Assembly: GCA_036003885.1 (NCBI GenBank)
Contig: DASYSA010000079.1
Span: 1-9,300 of the forward strand
Length of the DNA: 9,300 nucleotides
DNA from: DASYSA01 sp036003885
GTDB taxonomy: Bacteria; Acidobacteriota; Blastocatellia; UBA7656
Reading direction: 5' to 3'
Shown: one piece after another, positions 1 to 7,700 of the stretch
How the letters are laid out: each line of letters opens with the position of its first letter
Numbering within the stretch: position 1 is the stretch's first letter
Notes under the pieces: generated by a model
What the model saw: only the letters and a program-made list of their open reading frames with translations
Told to the model about the DNA's origin: nothing
Database searches by the model: none
Translations under genes and position numbers: made by a program

Positions 1-3000
1 GACAACTAATGCCTGGTCTCGAAAACCGCGTCTACATCCTAACCTCTTATCCCGACGGCGCTCCAGCGCGGACGATCGTCACGGGTAGCATCGAAAACGG
101 GCAGATTGAAACCGACGCCAGTGGAGTTGCAATCGTCACTCTTAAAGCGGCGAACGGTCCGATCGAGTTGAACCTCAAAGCTACCGACTCAAAGGGGCGC
201 TCGGCGCAGACAAACGTTAAGCTGCAGAGTCAGGTTGGTTCTCAAAGCCTGATGCTTCGAACGAACAAGTCCGTGTACAAAGTTGGCGAGAAGCTCGAGC
301 TCGAACTCGAGACCATCTCGACGAAGCCTCGAGGCGCGATTTATCTTGATGTCGTCAAGGACGGTCAGACGCTGATCACCCGCGCAATAGAGTCGAAGGG
401 CAATCGGGGCGATTTCACCCTCGACCTGACCCCGTCGATGTTCGGCACGATCGAGGTACGGGCATACCAGATCATGCCGGACGCGGACCCGATCTCGGAC
501 CGCCGGCTCGTCTATGTAGACCCGGCCGATGACTTGAAAGTCGAAGCTTCTGTCGAACACGAGTGCTACGCACCGGGCGAGGATGCCTCGATCAATTTTC
601 GCGTTACCGACAAGATGGGCCGCCCCGTCTCGGCAGCGCTCGGAATAGAGATCGTCGACGAGGCGGTCTTTGCGCTTTCGGACAAGCATCCTGGATTCGA
701 GAAGGTCTTCATGTACCTCGAGAAGGAACTGCTGACGCCGCGGTATGAAGTCCATCAGTTCTCCTTCGAGTCCGTCGTGATCAATGACTTTGATGGAGAC
801 AAGCCACTGGAGGCGCGAGAGAGTACTGCTCGGGTGCTGTTGGCCGCGGCGGCGACTGCGCGCAACCGGGACATCAGGGCCGAGTTCGGGCGTGGAGCCC
901 TCGAGGCCAAACGCAACGACTACGCCGCGCTCTACCAGGACAGGGTTTTCCAAAAGACTCAGGTGTTGGCGAAGGCGATGACCGAGTATTACGAGCGCCG
1001 TGCGGCCGCTCCAGAAGGTTTCGGGCGGGACATCGAGTCATTCGTGAGTGAGGACCGCGCACGGCGACAACTGCTCGAAGACCCGTGGGGCAGCGCTCTG
1101 ATTGGCGAGGGGACACTGAATGATTCTGGACCTTCCTGGGTCACCGTTAGATCGGCAGGGCCGGACCGCCGCGACAAAACGGCGGATGATATCGCTATCG
1201 CCATCTATGCTCAGCGATCTCTAACACGCGTCGCCTCGACGCAGTCACGAGGTCGAGTGAATGTAAGCTCCGGTACAGTCGCCGGGGGACGAGTCTCGAT
1301 TGAAGGCGTCGTGAAAGATGGCACTGGGAATCCGATCGCGGGCGTCGGCATTGCGGCCGAACGCGTATCAGACGCAAGGACGCTCTGGGGTTACACCGAT
1401 AGCGAAGGCCGGTTCTCGATTGCGAACCTGGCCCCGGGAAAATATCGATTGAGATTCGAGAGCAAGGGTTCCCGATCGACCTTCTACAGAACACTGTCGC
1501 TTGAAGCTGGTCAGCGTGGCACTGTTGCGGCAATCGTTGAAATCAACTCAATCGCTCCAGTGACGCTAGCTGTCTATTCGGCCAACGGCGGCATCACGTT
1601 TACAGGCGGTGTTGCAGGCATTGCAGGGGGGAGGTTCGAGAAGGGCAAGATCGAGAACCTTCCGCTTAACGGAAGAGACCATCTGGCCCGGGCGCAGCTT
1701 GAGCCGGGCGTTGCAGGCAAACCCCTGGCGGCTCCTCTTGCCAACGAGGAGTTGAGATCCAGAAAGCTGGACCAGAAAGACAGCGGCGACAACGACGGCT
1801 CGCCGCGAGTTCGCACTTTTTTCCCCGAAACGCTCTACACAAATCCGGCGCTGATCACCGATGGGCAAGGCAGAGCTTCTATCCGTATTCCACTGGCAGA
1901 CTCGATCACAACCTGGCGCGTCACGTCACTTGCCTCTACCACACGCGGGGCGCTCGGTTCATCGTCCAGTCCGCTTCGGGTCTTTCAGGATTTCTTTGTC
2001 GATCTCGATCTGCCGGTTTCCGCCACCGAAGGCGATGCGCTGTCGGTGCCGGTAGCGGTTTACAACTACCTGACCGGTCCACAGCGAGTCTCTCTTGAGC
2101 TCCGACAGGATCCGTGGTTCACGCTCGATAGCGACGTCGCCGCCAAACAGGTTGAGGTTAAGGCGGGCGAGGTTACAGTAGCCTACTTCCGAATCAAAAC
2201 GTCCAGGATAGGCGAGCACCAGCTACAGGTGACAGCAAAGCTCGAAAACGCGCCGGCGGGACAAAAGGGCGATGCAGTCGCGCGCACTCTGAACGTTCTG
2301 CCAAACGGCGAAGAGCACGCCGTCGTCATCAATGAGAGGCTCGAAGGAGAAGCGACGAAAGAGATCCTCATTCCTGATTCCGCGATTGCCGACGCGTCGA
2401 AGATATTCGTGAAATTCTATCCAGGCGCGTTATCGCAGGCGGTCGAGGGACTCGATTCGATATTGCGTATGCCCGGAGGCTGCTTCGAGCAGACGTCATC
2501 CTCAACCTATCCGAACGTCCTGGTGATGGACTACCTCAAGGCGAGCAAGAAGATCACTCCGGAGATTCAAGCCAAAGCCGAGGGCTACATATCGCTGGGT
2601 TATCAGCGACTGGTGACGTTCGAGGTCAAAGGTGGGGGCTTCTCATGGTTTGGCGAGGCGCCGGCCAACAAGATTCTGACGGCGTACGGATTGATGGAGT
2701 TCTCGGACATGTCTCGCGTGCACGAAGTCGATCCGCGACTGATCGAACGCACCCAGGCATGGCTCGCCGGTCAGCAGCAACAGGACGGCAGCTTCAAGCC
2801 GGACACGTACTTCATCAACGAAGGAGCGACCAATCGCTACAACAACGATATAGTGCGGATTACTGCGTATCTCGGTTGGGCGCTGGCTTCCACAGGCTAC
2901 AAAGGCGAAGCCATCGACAAGGCCAAACAGTTCGTTTCATCGCACGTAACCGGTAACGAGGACGCCTACACGCTGGCAGTCATCGCGAACTTTGCTGCCG

Positions 3001-3950
3001 ACTACGCCAGGGATCGCGATTGGACGGATGCAGCAATCAAGGCGTTGGCGGCGAAGGCTACTGAAGATCAGATGACGGCTCACTGGAAGCAGGAAGGCGA
3101 GACTCCAACGTCGGCGCGAAACGACTCGGCTGACCTCGAGACGACCGCGCTTGCGGCGCAGGCGATGCTCAAGTCCGGACAGAAGAGCGGGCTGGCGAAG
3201 AAGGCGCTTGATTATCTCACCGCGAAGAAGGATGCGATGGGCAACTGGCAGACGACGCAGGCGACTATTCTGGCGCTCAAAGCGTTTGCGTTGTCCTTCA
3301 CAAAAGGAGCCAGCGCCGACACAGCAGGCACGATCGTGGTTTTCTGCGACGGTAAGGCGGTGGAACACGTTCAGATCACAAAAGACAATAATGACCTCTT
3401 GCACCTGATCGATCTGAAGGGTTACACGCATCAAGGCGCCCACAAGATCGGCCTCGCGTTTTCGGGCCACGGGAGCATGCAGTACCAGATTGTCGGCCGA
3501 TACTACACGCCCTGGGCGCTGCGCGCTGGCGGCGCGGCGGCCGAGGCGCTCTCGATTTCTGTGAGCTACGATCGAACGAAACTTGCGCAGGATGAAACGG
3601 CTACGGCAAGGGTACGCGTCCAAAACAACACGCGGGCGCTGGCTAAGATGATCATGGTGGATCTGGGAATCCCGCCGGGCTTCGAGGTCTCGAGAGACGA
3701 GTTAGAGGCTCTTGTCGACTCGACTCGCGGAAAGTCTGGAGGAAAGCTCGAGAAGTACACGATAACGGGCAAGCAAGTGATCCTCTATTTCGACGGCCTC
3801 AACGCGAAGCAAGTGGTCGGGTTCTCTTACAAACTGCGAGCGAAGTTCCCGGTGCGGGCACAGACTTTTTCGTCCCGGGTCTACGAGTACTACAACCCTG
3901 CCGTTGAGGATAAGGCGAAGCCCGTCGAGATGACGGTAGTTGCCAGGTAG
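1..3950 (+). CDS. Alpha-2-macroglobulin family protein with thioester motif, 5' partial
   Basis: Predicted broad-spectrum protease trap of the bacterial alpha-2-macroglobulin family, acting in the periplasm or at the surface. The frame is open to the window edge (first whole codon at 3), so the true start, signal peptide and first macroglobulin domains lie upstream; residue numbers count from the internal Met at 9. Visible in order: an MG-type beta domain (about 1-75), a bait-region-type domain (about 80-250, with VDEAVFAL at 216-223), a roughly 350-residue insertion (250-600), the A2M domain beginning RTFFPETLY (about 602), the thioester motif PGGCFEQTSS with Cys825 and Gln828, an alpha-helical thioester domain to about 1110, and a C-terminal beta receptor-binding-like domain ending at a TAG. 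The thioester residues are intact, so covalent trapping should be possible. Family assignment is firm. No PBP1C gene, a frequent partner of such proteins, is visible here, but upstream is unseen. Confidence 0.93.
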   Translation, partial: QLMPGLENRVYILTSYPDGAPARTIVTGSIENGQIETDASGVAIVTLKAANGPIELNLKATDSKGRSAQTNVKLQSQVGSQSLMLRTNKSVYKVGEKLELELETISTKPRGAIYLDVVKDGQTLITRAIESKGNRGDFTLDLTPSMFGTIEVRAYQIMPDADPISDRRLVYVDPADDLKVEASVEHECYAPGEDASINFRVTDKMGRPVSAALGIEIVDEAVFALSDKHPGFEKVFMYLEKELLTPRYEVHQFSFESVVINDFDGDKPLEARESTARVLLAAAATARNRDIRAEFGRGALEAKRNDYAALYQDRVFQKTQVLAKAMTEYYERRAAAPEGFGRDIESFVSEDRARRQLLEDPWGSALIGEGTLNDSGPSWVTVRSAGPDRRDKTADDIAIAIYAQRSLTRVASTQSRGRVNVSSGTVAGGRVSIEGVVKDGTGNPIAGVGIAAERVSDARTLWGYTDSEGRFSIANLAPGKYRLRFESKGSRSTFYRTLSLEAGQRGTVAAIVEINSIAPVTLAVYSANGGITFTGGVAGIAGGRFEKGKIENLPLNGRDHLARAQLEPGVAGKPLAAPLANEELRSRKLDQKDSGDNDGSPRVRTFFPETLYTNPALITDGQGRASIRIPLADSITTWRVTSLASTTRGALGSSSSPLRVFQDFFVDLDLPVSATEGDALSVPVAVYNYLTGPQRVSLELRQDPWFTLDSDVAAKQVEVKAGEVTVAYFRIKTSRIGEHQLQVTAKLENAPAGQKGDAVARTLNVLPNGEEHAVVINERLEGEATKEILIPDSAIADASKIFVKFYPGALSQAVEGLDSILRMPGGCFEQTSSSTYPNVLVMDYLKASKKITPEIQAKAEGYISLGYQRLVTFEVKGGGFSWFGEAPANKILTAYGLMEFSDMSRVHEVDPRLIERTQAWLAGQQQQDGSFKPDTYFINEGATNRYNNDIVRITAYLGWALASTGYKGEAIDKAKQFVSSHVTGNEDAYTLAVIANFAADYARDRDWTDAAIKALAAKATEDQMTAHWKQEGETPTSARNDSADLETTALAAQAMLKSGQKSGLAKKALDYLTAKKDAMGNWQTTQATILALKAFALSFTKGASADTAGTIVVFCDGKAVEHVQITKDNNDLLHLIDLKGYTHQGAHKIGLAFSGHGSMQYQIVGRYYTPWALRAGGAAAEALSISVSYDRTKLAQDETATARVRVQNNTRALAKMIMVDLGIPPGFEVSRDELEALVDSTRGKSGGKLEKYTITGKQVILYFDGLNAKQVVGFSYKLRAKFPVRAQTFSSRVYEYYNPAVEDKAKPVEMTVVAR
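756..1803 (+). other. Composite insertion at the bait-region position of the macroglobulin
   Basis: Between the bait-region-type domain and the A2M domain lie about 350 residues not typical of a macroglobulin. They comprise a charged, helix-prone stretch (about 262-357), then DPWG (358-361) followed by RSAGPD (381-386) and ADDI (392-395), a spacing like the C-terminal calcium-loop region of GspG-type pseudopilins. Next comes a carboxypeptidase-regulatory-like beta sandwich (about 430-510, with SIEGVV, TDSEGRFSI and LAPGKYRL), and then NLPLNGRD (550-557) and LEPGV (564-568), which resemble the plug start of acidobacterial Oar-like receptors. In known macroglobulins this place holds the bait that proteases cleave. 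The domain resemblances are read by eye; a function as an extended bait is inference. Confidence 0.6.
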
Positions 3951-3969
3951 GGCGCGACTCGAAGCTCTT

Positions 3970-3995
3970 GCAGCGCAAACTATGAATTGTGCTGC
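3970..3995 (+). terminator. Hairpin after the macroglobulin gene, possible terminator without U-tract
   Basis: A nine-base-pair stem, GCAGCGCAA (3970-3978) with TTGTGCTGC (3987-3995), contains one G-U wobble and encloses an eight-base loop. It begins 19 bases after the stop codon at 3950. The following sequence is GCAAAAAG, so there is no U-tract on the plus strand, and none on the minus strand either. It may protect the 3' end or assist termination; a classical intrinsic terminator is not supported. Confidence 0.4.
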
Positions 3996-4008
3996 GCAAA
4001 AAGAAAAG

Positions 4009-4221
4009 ACAAAGGAGTCCGCTGATGACTGGAACGAAGTGATTGCGCGGCATGCTTCCGTAGCTGTAGACCGGCGAGTCGCGAAGATCCGCTTTTCGCA
4101 GGTAAGGCTGCCAATAGCGCTCTCCGAACAGATCGGATGTCAACGCCGCTTGTTTGTTGGCGCCAAACACCTTGTTGCTCGGTTTGCTGTTCAGATCATT
4201 GATGCCTTGAGAGGGTCCGCC
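4009..4221 (-). pseudogene. Possible decayed protein-coding fragment, family unknown
   Basis: The minus strand is stop-free from 4221 (just after a TAG at 4222-4224) through this stretch. It reads like natural protein, with segments such as GINDLNSKPSNKVFG, LFGERYWQPYL and YSYGSMPRNHF, and with G/C-favouring third codon positions like the neighbouring genes. There is no good start: only a GTG at 4168-4170 without a Shine-Dalgarno. Past 4009 the reading becomes hydrophobic and low quality, then overlaps the macroglobulin 3' end. The YGSMPRN segment vaguely recalls the C-terminal region of Oar-like barrels, but I do not assign a family. The plus strand of the same stretch is also open, so this may be chance. 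Confidence 0.25.
4011..4042 (+). other. Strong Shine-Dalgarno with a five-codon open frame
   Basis: AAAGGAG (4011-4017) sits seven bases before an ATG at 4025, a near-ideal ribosome binding arrangement. The frame reads only Met-Thr-Gly-Thr-Lys before TGA at 4040-4042, and stops recur in that frame downstream. It could be the surviving start of a decayed gene, a tiny leader ORF, or chance. Confidence 0.25.
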
Positions 4222-4265
4222 CTACTCTTGCCGCAAGCCAAGATACGACATAACAAACAAACTCG

Positions 4266-4294
4266 TTGACATCAAATAGGCCTTCGCGTATTAT
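4266..4294 (+). promoter_or_regulatory. Near-consensus sigma70-type promoter
   Basis: TTGACA (4266-4271, a perfect -35 box) is separated by exactly 17 bases from TATTAT (4289-4294, five of six matches to the -10 consensus). A transcript would start near 4301 on the plus strand, leaving a leader of about 500 bases before the receptor start codon at 4798. There is no extended -10 TG. It is the best promoter-like element I noticed between the first two genes and is placed to drive the receptor and the downstream GH-GT2 gene. Confidence 0.6.
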
Positions 4295-4501
4295 GCACTC
4301 TGTCTTACGCAGGGTTTTTGAGTATCGTTGCCCAAAGAGGTTTCGAGATCTTCCTCACCAATGGTTGAATCAGCTTAGTTACTGATCAGCTTGTCCACCA
4401 GTCCGACAAAACACGCGTAGGTTCTTTCAATTCCACACGATGGTGGCTTAGCTGATGTGTCCCCACGGCGAGTCCAAACGGGGAATAGCGTTTTATCCCG
4501 A

Positions 4502-4514
4502 CTGGCTGTGCCAG
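4502..4514 (+). repeat. Perfect short inverted repeat in the leader
   Basis: CTGGC, TGT, GCCAG: a perfect five-base stem with a three-base loop. It lies directly after the bulged CGGGGAATA/TATCCCG stem ending at 4500, so two hairpins would be stacked back to back in RNA. Confidence 0.4.
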
Positions 4515-4673
4515 AAGCCGCTCGCTCGACTGCTGGCTTAGATAATTGCCGATAAGACTGACGCCAGTCAGCTCGCCGTTTCATCTTGGTGCGTTCAGGC
4601 CCGCTCTGCTGAAGGGTCACCCGTTTGCCGGTGAACGTGGCATGTGCAAACCAGCACGGTTTTCAGGTGCGCA

Positions 4674-4687
4674 GGCACAACGGTGCC
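4674..4687 (+). repeat. Perfect short inverted repeat in the leader
   Basis: GGCAC, AACG, GTGCC: a perfect five-base stem with a four-base loop, about 110 bases before the receptor start codon. It could form a stable small hairpin in the leader RNA; function unknown. Confidence 0.4.
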
Positions 4688-4797
4688 AACGCGAGATGAG
4701 TAAACCGACTCGACGCAGATGGTGCCCCCGTTCGCTTTCAGATACCCGATCATCAGCCAGGCGGCAGCTTATCGCAAGGCAAGACTGAGTCACAGCC

Positions 4798-7700
4798 ATG
4801 TCTCGTACTCCCCAGTCGCGTAGCGTACTTGTACTTTTTTCGTTGATAACCATCTCAGCGTTGGGCGTGCTAGCAGGCTCGTCAACTATCGAACGGGCGT
4901 ACAGCGCAGCGACTCCTGATACTACCGAACCTACTCTCAGCGGACCTTCCAATGAGAATCGCAGCGAGGTACTGATCGAGCCTGCCGATAGCACGGACAA
5001 TACACCATCCCCCTGTGATAAAGACAAGATCGAGGCGCGCCCGGCGAGCTCTTCGGACCGTCTCGAGGAAACGCCGCCGCTGCCTGCGGCGACGCTTGTG
5101 CGATCAGTCCATCTACATCAGTCAGACGACACCGTTCGCGTTGTCGTGGCCACGAACGGTTTCGCTCACTTCGAAGACTTCACTTTAAGCGATCCGACGC
5201 GCATCGTAGTTGATGTCATCGGTGTTCGTAACACCCTCCGAAGCAGGACCATCGACACCGGTACGCCATCCATCACAAGAGTTCGCGTAGGCCAGCCGCG
5301 GCCGGGAATCGCCCGCATAGCTCTGGACATTAACGGTCAAGTTACCTATCGAGTGATACGCGAAGGAGCTTTGCTGATTATTGCTGCGAGACCTTCAGAG
5401 GAAGAGCCTACCGTCTTAAACAGGAACGAAAGCGCGCTTTTTGAGCTGAGCACCGACATTGCGGGTCAGAACATAAGAGAGTTGCGCGGCACCGTGAAGG
5501 ATCAACAAGGCGACCTTGTAGTAAACGCTCTAATTACGCTTGATGATCACCAGGGTCACACATACAGCTCACAAACTGATGAACACGGCAACTTTCGGTT
5601 TGCCTCGATCGTTCCAGGTTCATACAGGATGGAAGTAGCTGCAGAGGGCTTCGCGAAGCACACTCAGCAAGTTGATCTTACCTCGCGCCGCATCGTCCCC
5701 ATCAATGTTACGCTTCAAGTAGTCATCAGTGAGCGGCTCGAAGTGCAACCCGAAGCGCCCCGAATCTCAACCGAGCCGGATGAGAACCTTTCGGCGATCA
5801 CACTCTCCGGTACGGAACTGGAAGCTCTGCCCGATGATCCGAATCAACTGCTCCGACTGCTGCGCGAGATGGCGGGCGTCTCGGGTGGTCAAGCTGCATC
5901 AGTTTACGTTGACGGGTTTCGTGAGAGTCGCCTTCCGCCAAAGGCATCGATTCAAACGATCCGCATCGACTCCAACCCATTCGCTGCAGAGTTCTCGGAG
6001 CCCGGCCACTCACGTATCGAGGTGACCACAAAGCCCGGCTCGAACCAGGTACACGGCGAGTTCAGGCTAAACTTCAATGACGAATCTCTCAACGCACGGA
6101 ACAGCTTCGCTCCCTCACGTGATGCTCTGCAACTTAGAAACTATAGCGGCTATCTTAGCGGGCCCATCATCCACCACCGTTTGGACTTCACGACCTATTT
6201 AGGACGATGGGAACAGGACGGCAACGAAGTAGTCAACGCGACCATTCTTGATCCGAGAACTCTCTCTCCACACCGTTTTGCCAAAACAGTGCTGACGCCT
6301 GCTCGCATAACCACCTTGTCGGTAACCACCAAATACCTGGTCGGCAAGAACCACAACCTTGTACTCGGATACAGCCATACGCTCGACGAGGCTCTGAATC
6401 AAGGACTGCAGAGCGGATTCGACCTGCCAGAACGCGCCTTCAATCGTTCGGCGCGCAGCGACTCCATAAGGATGTCGCTGATCTCGGTAGCTAATAAACG
6501 CATGGTGAACGAATTCCGCATGGAGCTTAGTCGCTACAGTTATCGAGGGCGCTCCATCGTCTCCTCTCCGGCGACGCTCGTCCTTGACGCATTTAATGGT
6601 GGGGGCAATCAGGGATCACTGTTCCTGGAGAACTCGAACGACAGTCTGCGGTTCGCCGAGAATCTCACCTACAAGGCCAACTCCCACACCTTCAAGATTG
6701 GCGCGCGGGTCGACGCGTTACGCTTGGCGAACATCGATCGTTCTAACTTCGGAGGTACGTTCACATTCGGCACCGACTTCGAACGTGATGAAAGAGGCAA
6801 CCTCCTATTCGGAACCAATGGAAAACCTTTAATCATTTCTGCTCTCGAAAACTATCGACGCACGCTCCTGGGGTTGCCCGGCTACCGACCTTCGCTCTTT
6901 TCGATTGTTCGCGGCGACCCCTTTATCGCTCTCTCGCAATGGGAGATTGGGTGGTTCGTGCAGGATGACTGGCGGCTGTCACCACGGCTGACGATTTCGT
7001 ATGGCTTGCGTCACGAGTTTCAGACCCATCTTGATGATCGGATTAACTTTGCGCCTCGCGTGGGATTTGCCTGGTCGCCCGCGCAGAAGAGCGTCATAAG
7101 AGCCGGAGCAGGTCTTTTCTACAGCGGCGTTGAAAGCGGGATCACCTTAGAAAGCACAAGGCTCGATGGCCGGCACCAACAACAACTTGTTATTCAGCGG
7201 CCGACCTTCTTTTCGGATTTGCCACCGGACTCGGGTCTCGCGCTTACGGGCAAATCAACGATACGTATCAAAGACCCTGCGTTAGAGGCCCCGTCCCTTT
7301 TCATCGCTAACGTGACCTACGAGCGGCAATTGGCCTGGCGCATGTTCGGCTCTGTAGGCTACACCTGGCAGAGAGGGCGGCACTTGCTGCGTACGCGCAA
7401 TATTGGCGTGGTCACACGACAGCCATCCGACATCGATCAATTCCCTGATATAGGGCCGATTCTGCAGTTCGAATCTACGGGCAGATCCACTCGGCACCAG
7501 TTGAGATTGACAGCGCGAGAGAACGTCGGCCGCACCCTCTCAGTCTTCGCGAACTACACGCTGTCGTCCACTCGGAGCGATACTGAGGGTGCCCTTTCTG
7601 CGCCCGCTGATTCAAATGACCTATCTACTGAATTTGGCCGGGCAAACAACGACCAGCGTCACCGGTTTTTCATCGGAGCCTCGGTTTCTCCATTTTGGGG

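Larger units (their letters stand above)
3951..4797. other. 847-base intergenic region without a convincing gene
   Basis: Contains, in order, a hairpin just after the macroglobulin stop, a strong Shine-Dalgarno sequence leading only to a five-codon frame, a possible decayed coding fragment on the minus strand, a near-consensus promoter, and about 500 bases of leader with several short inverted repeats before the receptor start codon. Open frames exist on both strands (for example 3940-4269 and 4546-4788 on plus, 4375-4620 on minus). They lack good start sites, recognisable domains or convincing protein composition. No tRNA, rRNA, CRISPR or insertion-sequence ends were seen. Confidence 0.7.
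4301..4797 (+). other. Long putative 5' leader of the receptor gene, with short hairpins
   Basis: About 500 bases lie between the predicted transcription start and the receptor ATG. Short inverted repeats seen include CGGGGAATA (4479-4487) with TATCCCG (4494-4500, one bulge), CTGGC (4502-4506) with GCCAG (4510-4514), CTGAC (4558-4562) with GTCAG (4567-4571), GGCAC (4674-4678) with GTGCC (4683-4687), and GAGT with ACTC around 4697-4710. No known riboswitch consensus matched well by eye. Short stems occur by chance in sequence of this composition, so structure is suggested, not shown. No strong Shine-Dalgarno precedes the receptor ATG: the nearest AAGG (4776-4779) is 18 bases away. Confidence 0.35.

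Noticed and set aside
189..953. 254-codon open frame on the minus strand inside the macroglobulin gene
   Set aside because: Antisense shadow of a clear coding frame; rich in Arg and Val with no recognisable domain or start signal.
2937..3623. 228-codon open frame on the minus strand inside the macroglobulin gene
   Set aside because: Same reason: mirror of the thioester-domain codons, Arg-rich and without domain features.
3940..4269. 109-codon plus-strand frame in the intergenic region
   Set aside because: Starts with TTG inside the macroglobulin 3' end, has no ribosome binding site in frame, no recognised domain, and the minus strand of the same stretch looks more protein-like.
4297..4319. 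ACTCTG/CAGGGT hairpin followed by a T-run, like an intrinsic terminator
   Set aside because: Only six pairs with one wobble, and its 5' arm overlaps the predicted transcription start, so it could not act on that transcript; no upstream gene clearly needs it.
4546..4788. 80-codon plus-strand frame ending just before the receptor
   Set aside because: TTG start without a Shine-Dalgarno; composition rich in Arg, Ser and Pro; no domain.
4620..4797. Possible c-di-GMP-I or cobalamin riboswitch upstream of the receptor
   Set aside because: GCAAACC (near 4645), AAACCGACTCGACGCA and GGTGCCCCCG recall pieces of these classes, but the order, stems and conserved boxes do not fit by eye. A covariance-model search would settle it.
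3951..4797. Insertion-sequence remnant or CRISPR in the intergenic gap
   Set aside because: No terminal inverted repeats, target duplications, transposase motifs or regularly spaced repeats could be found by eye.
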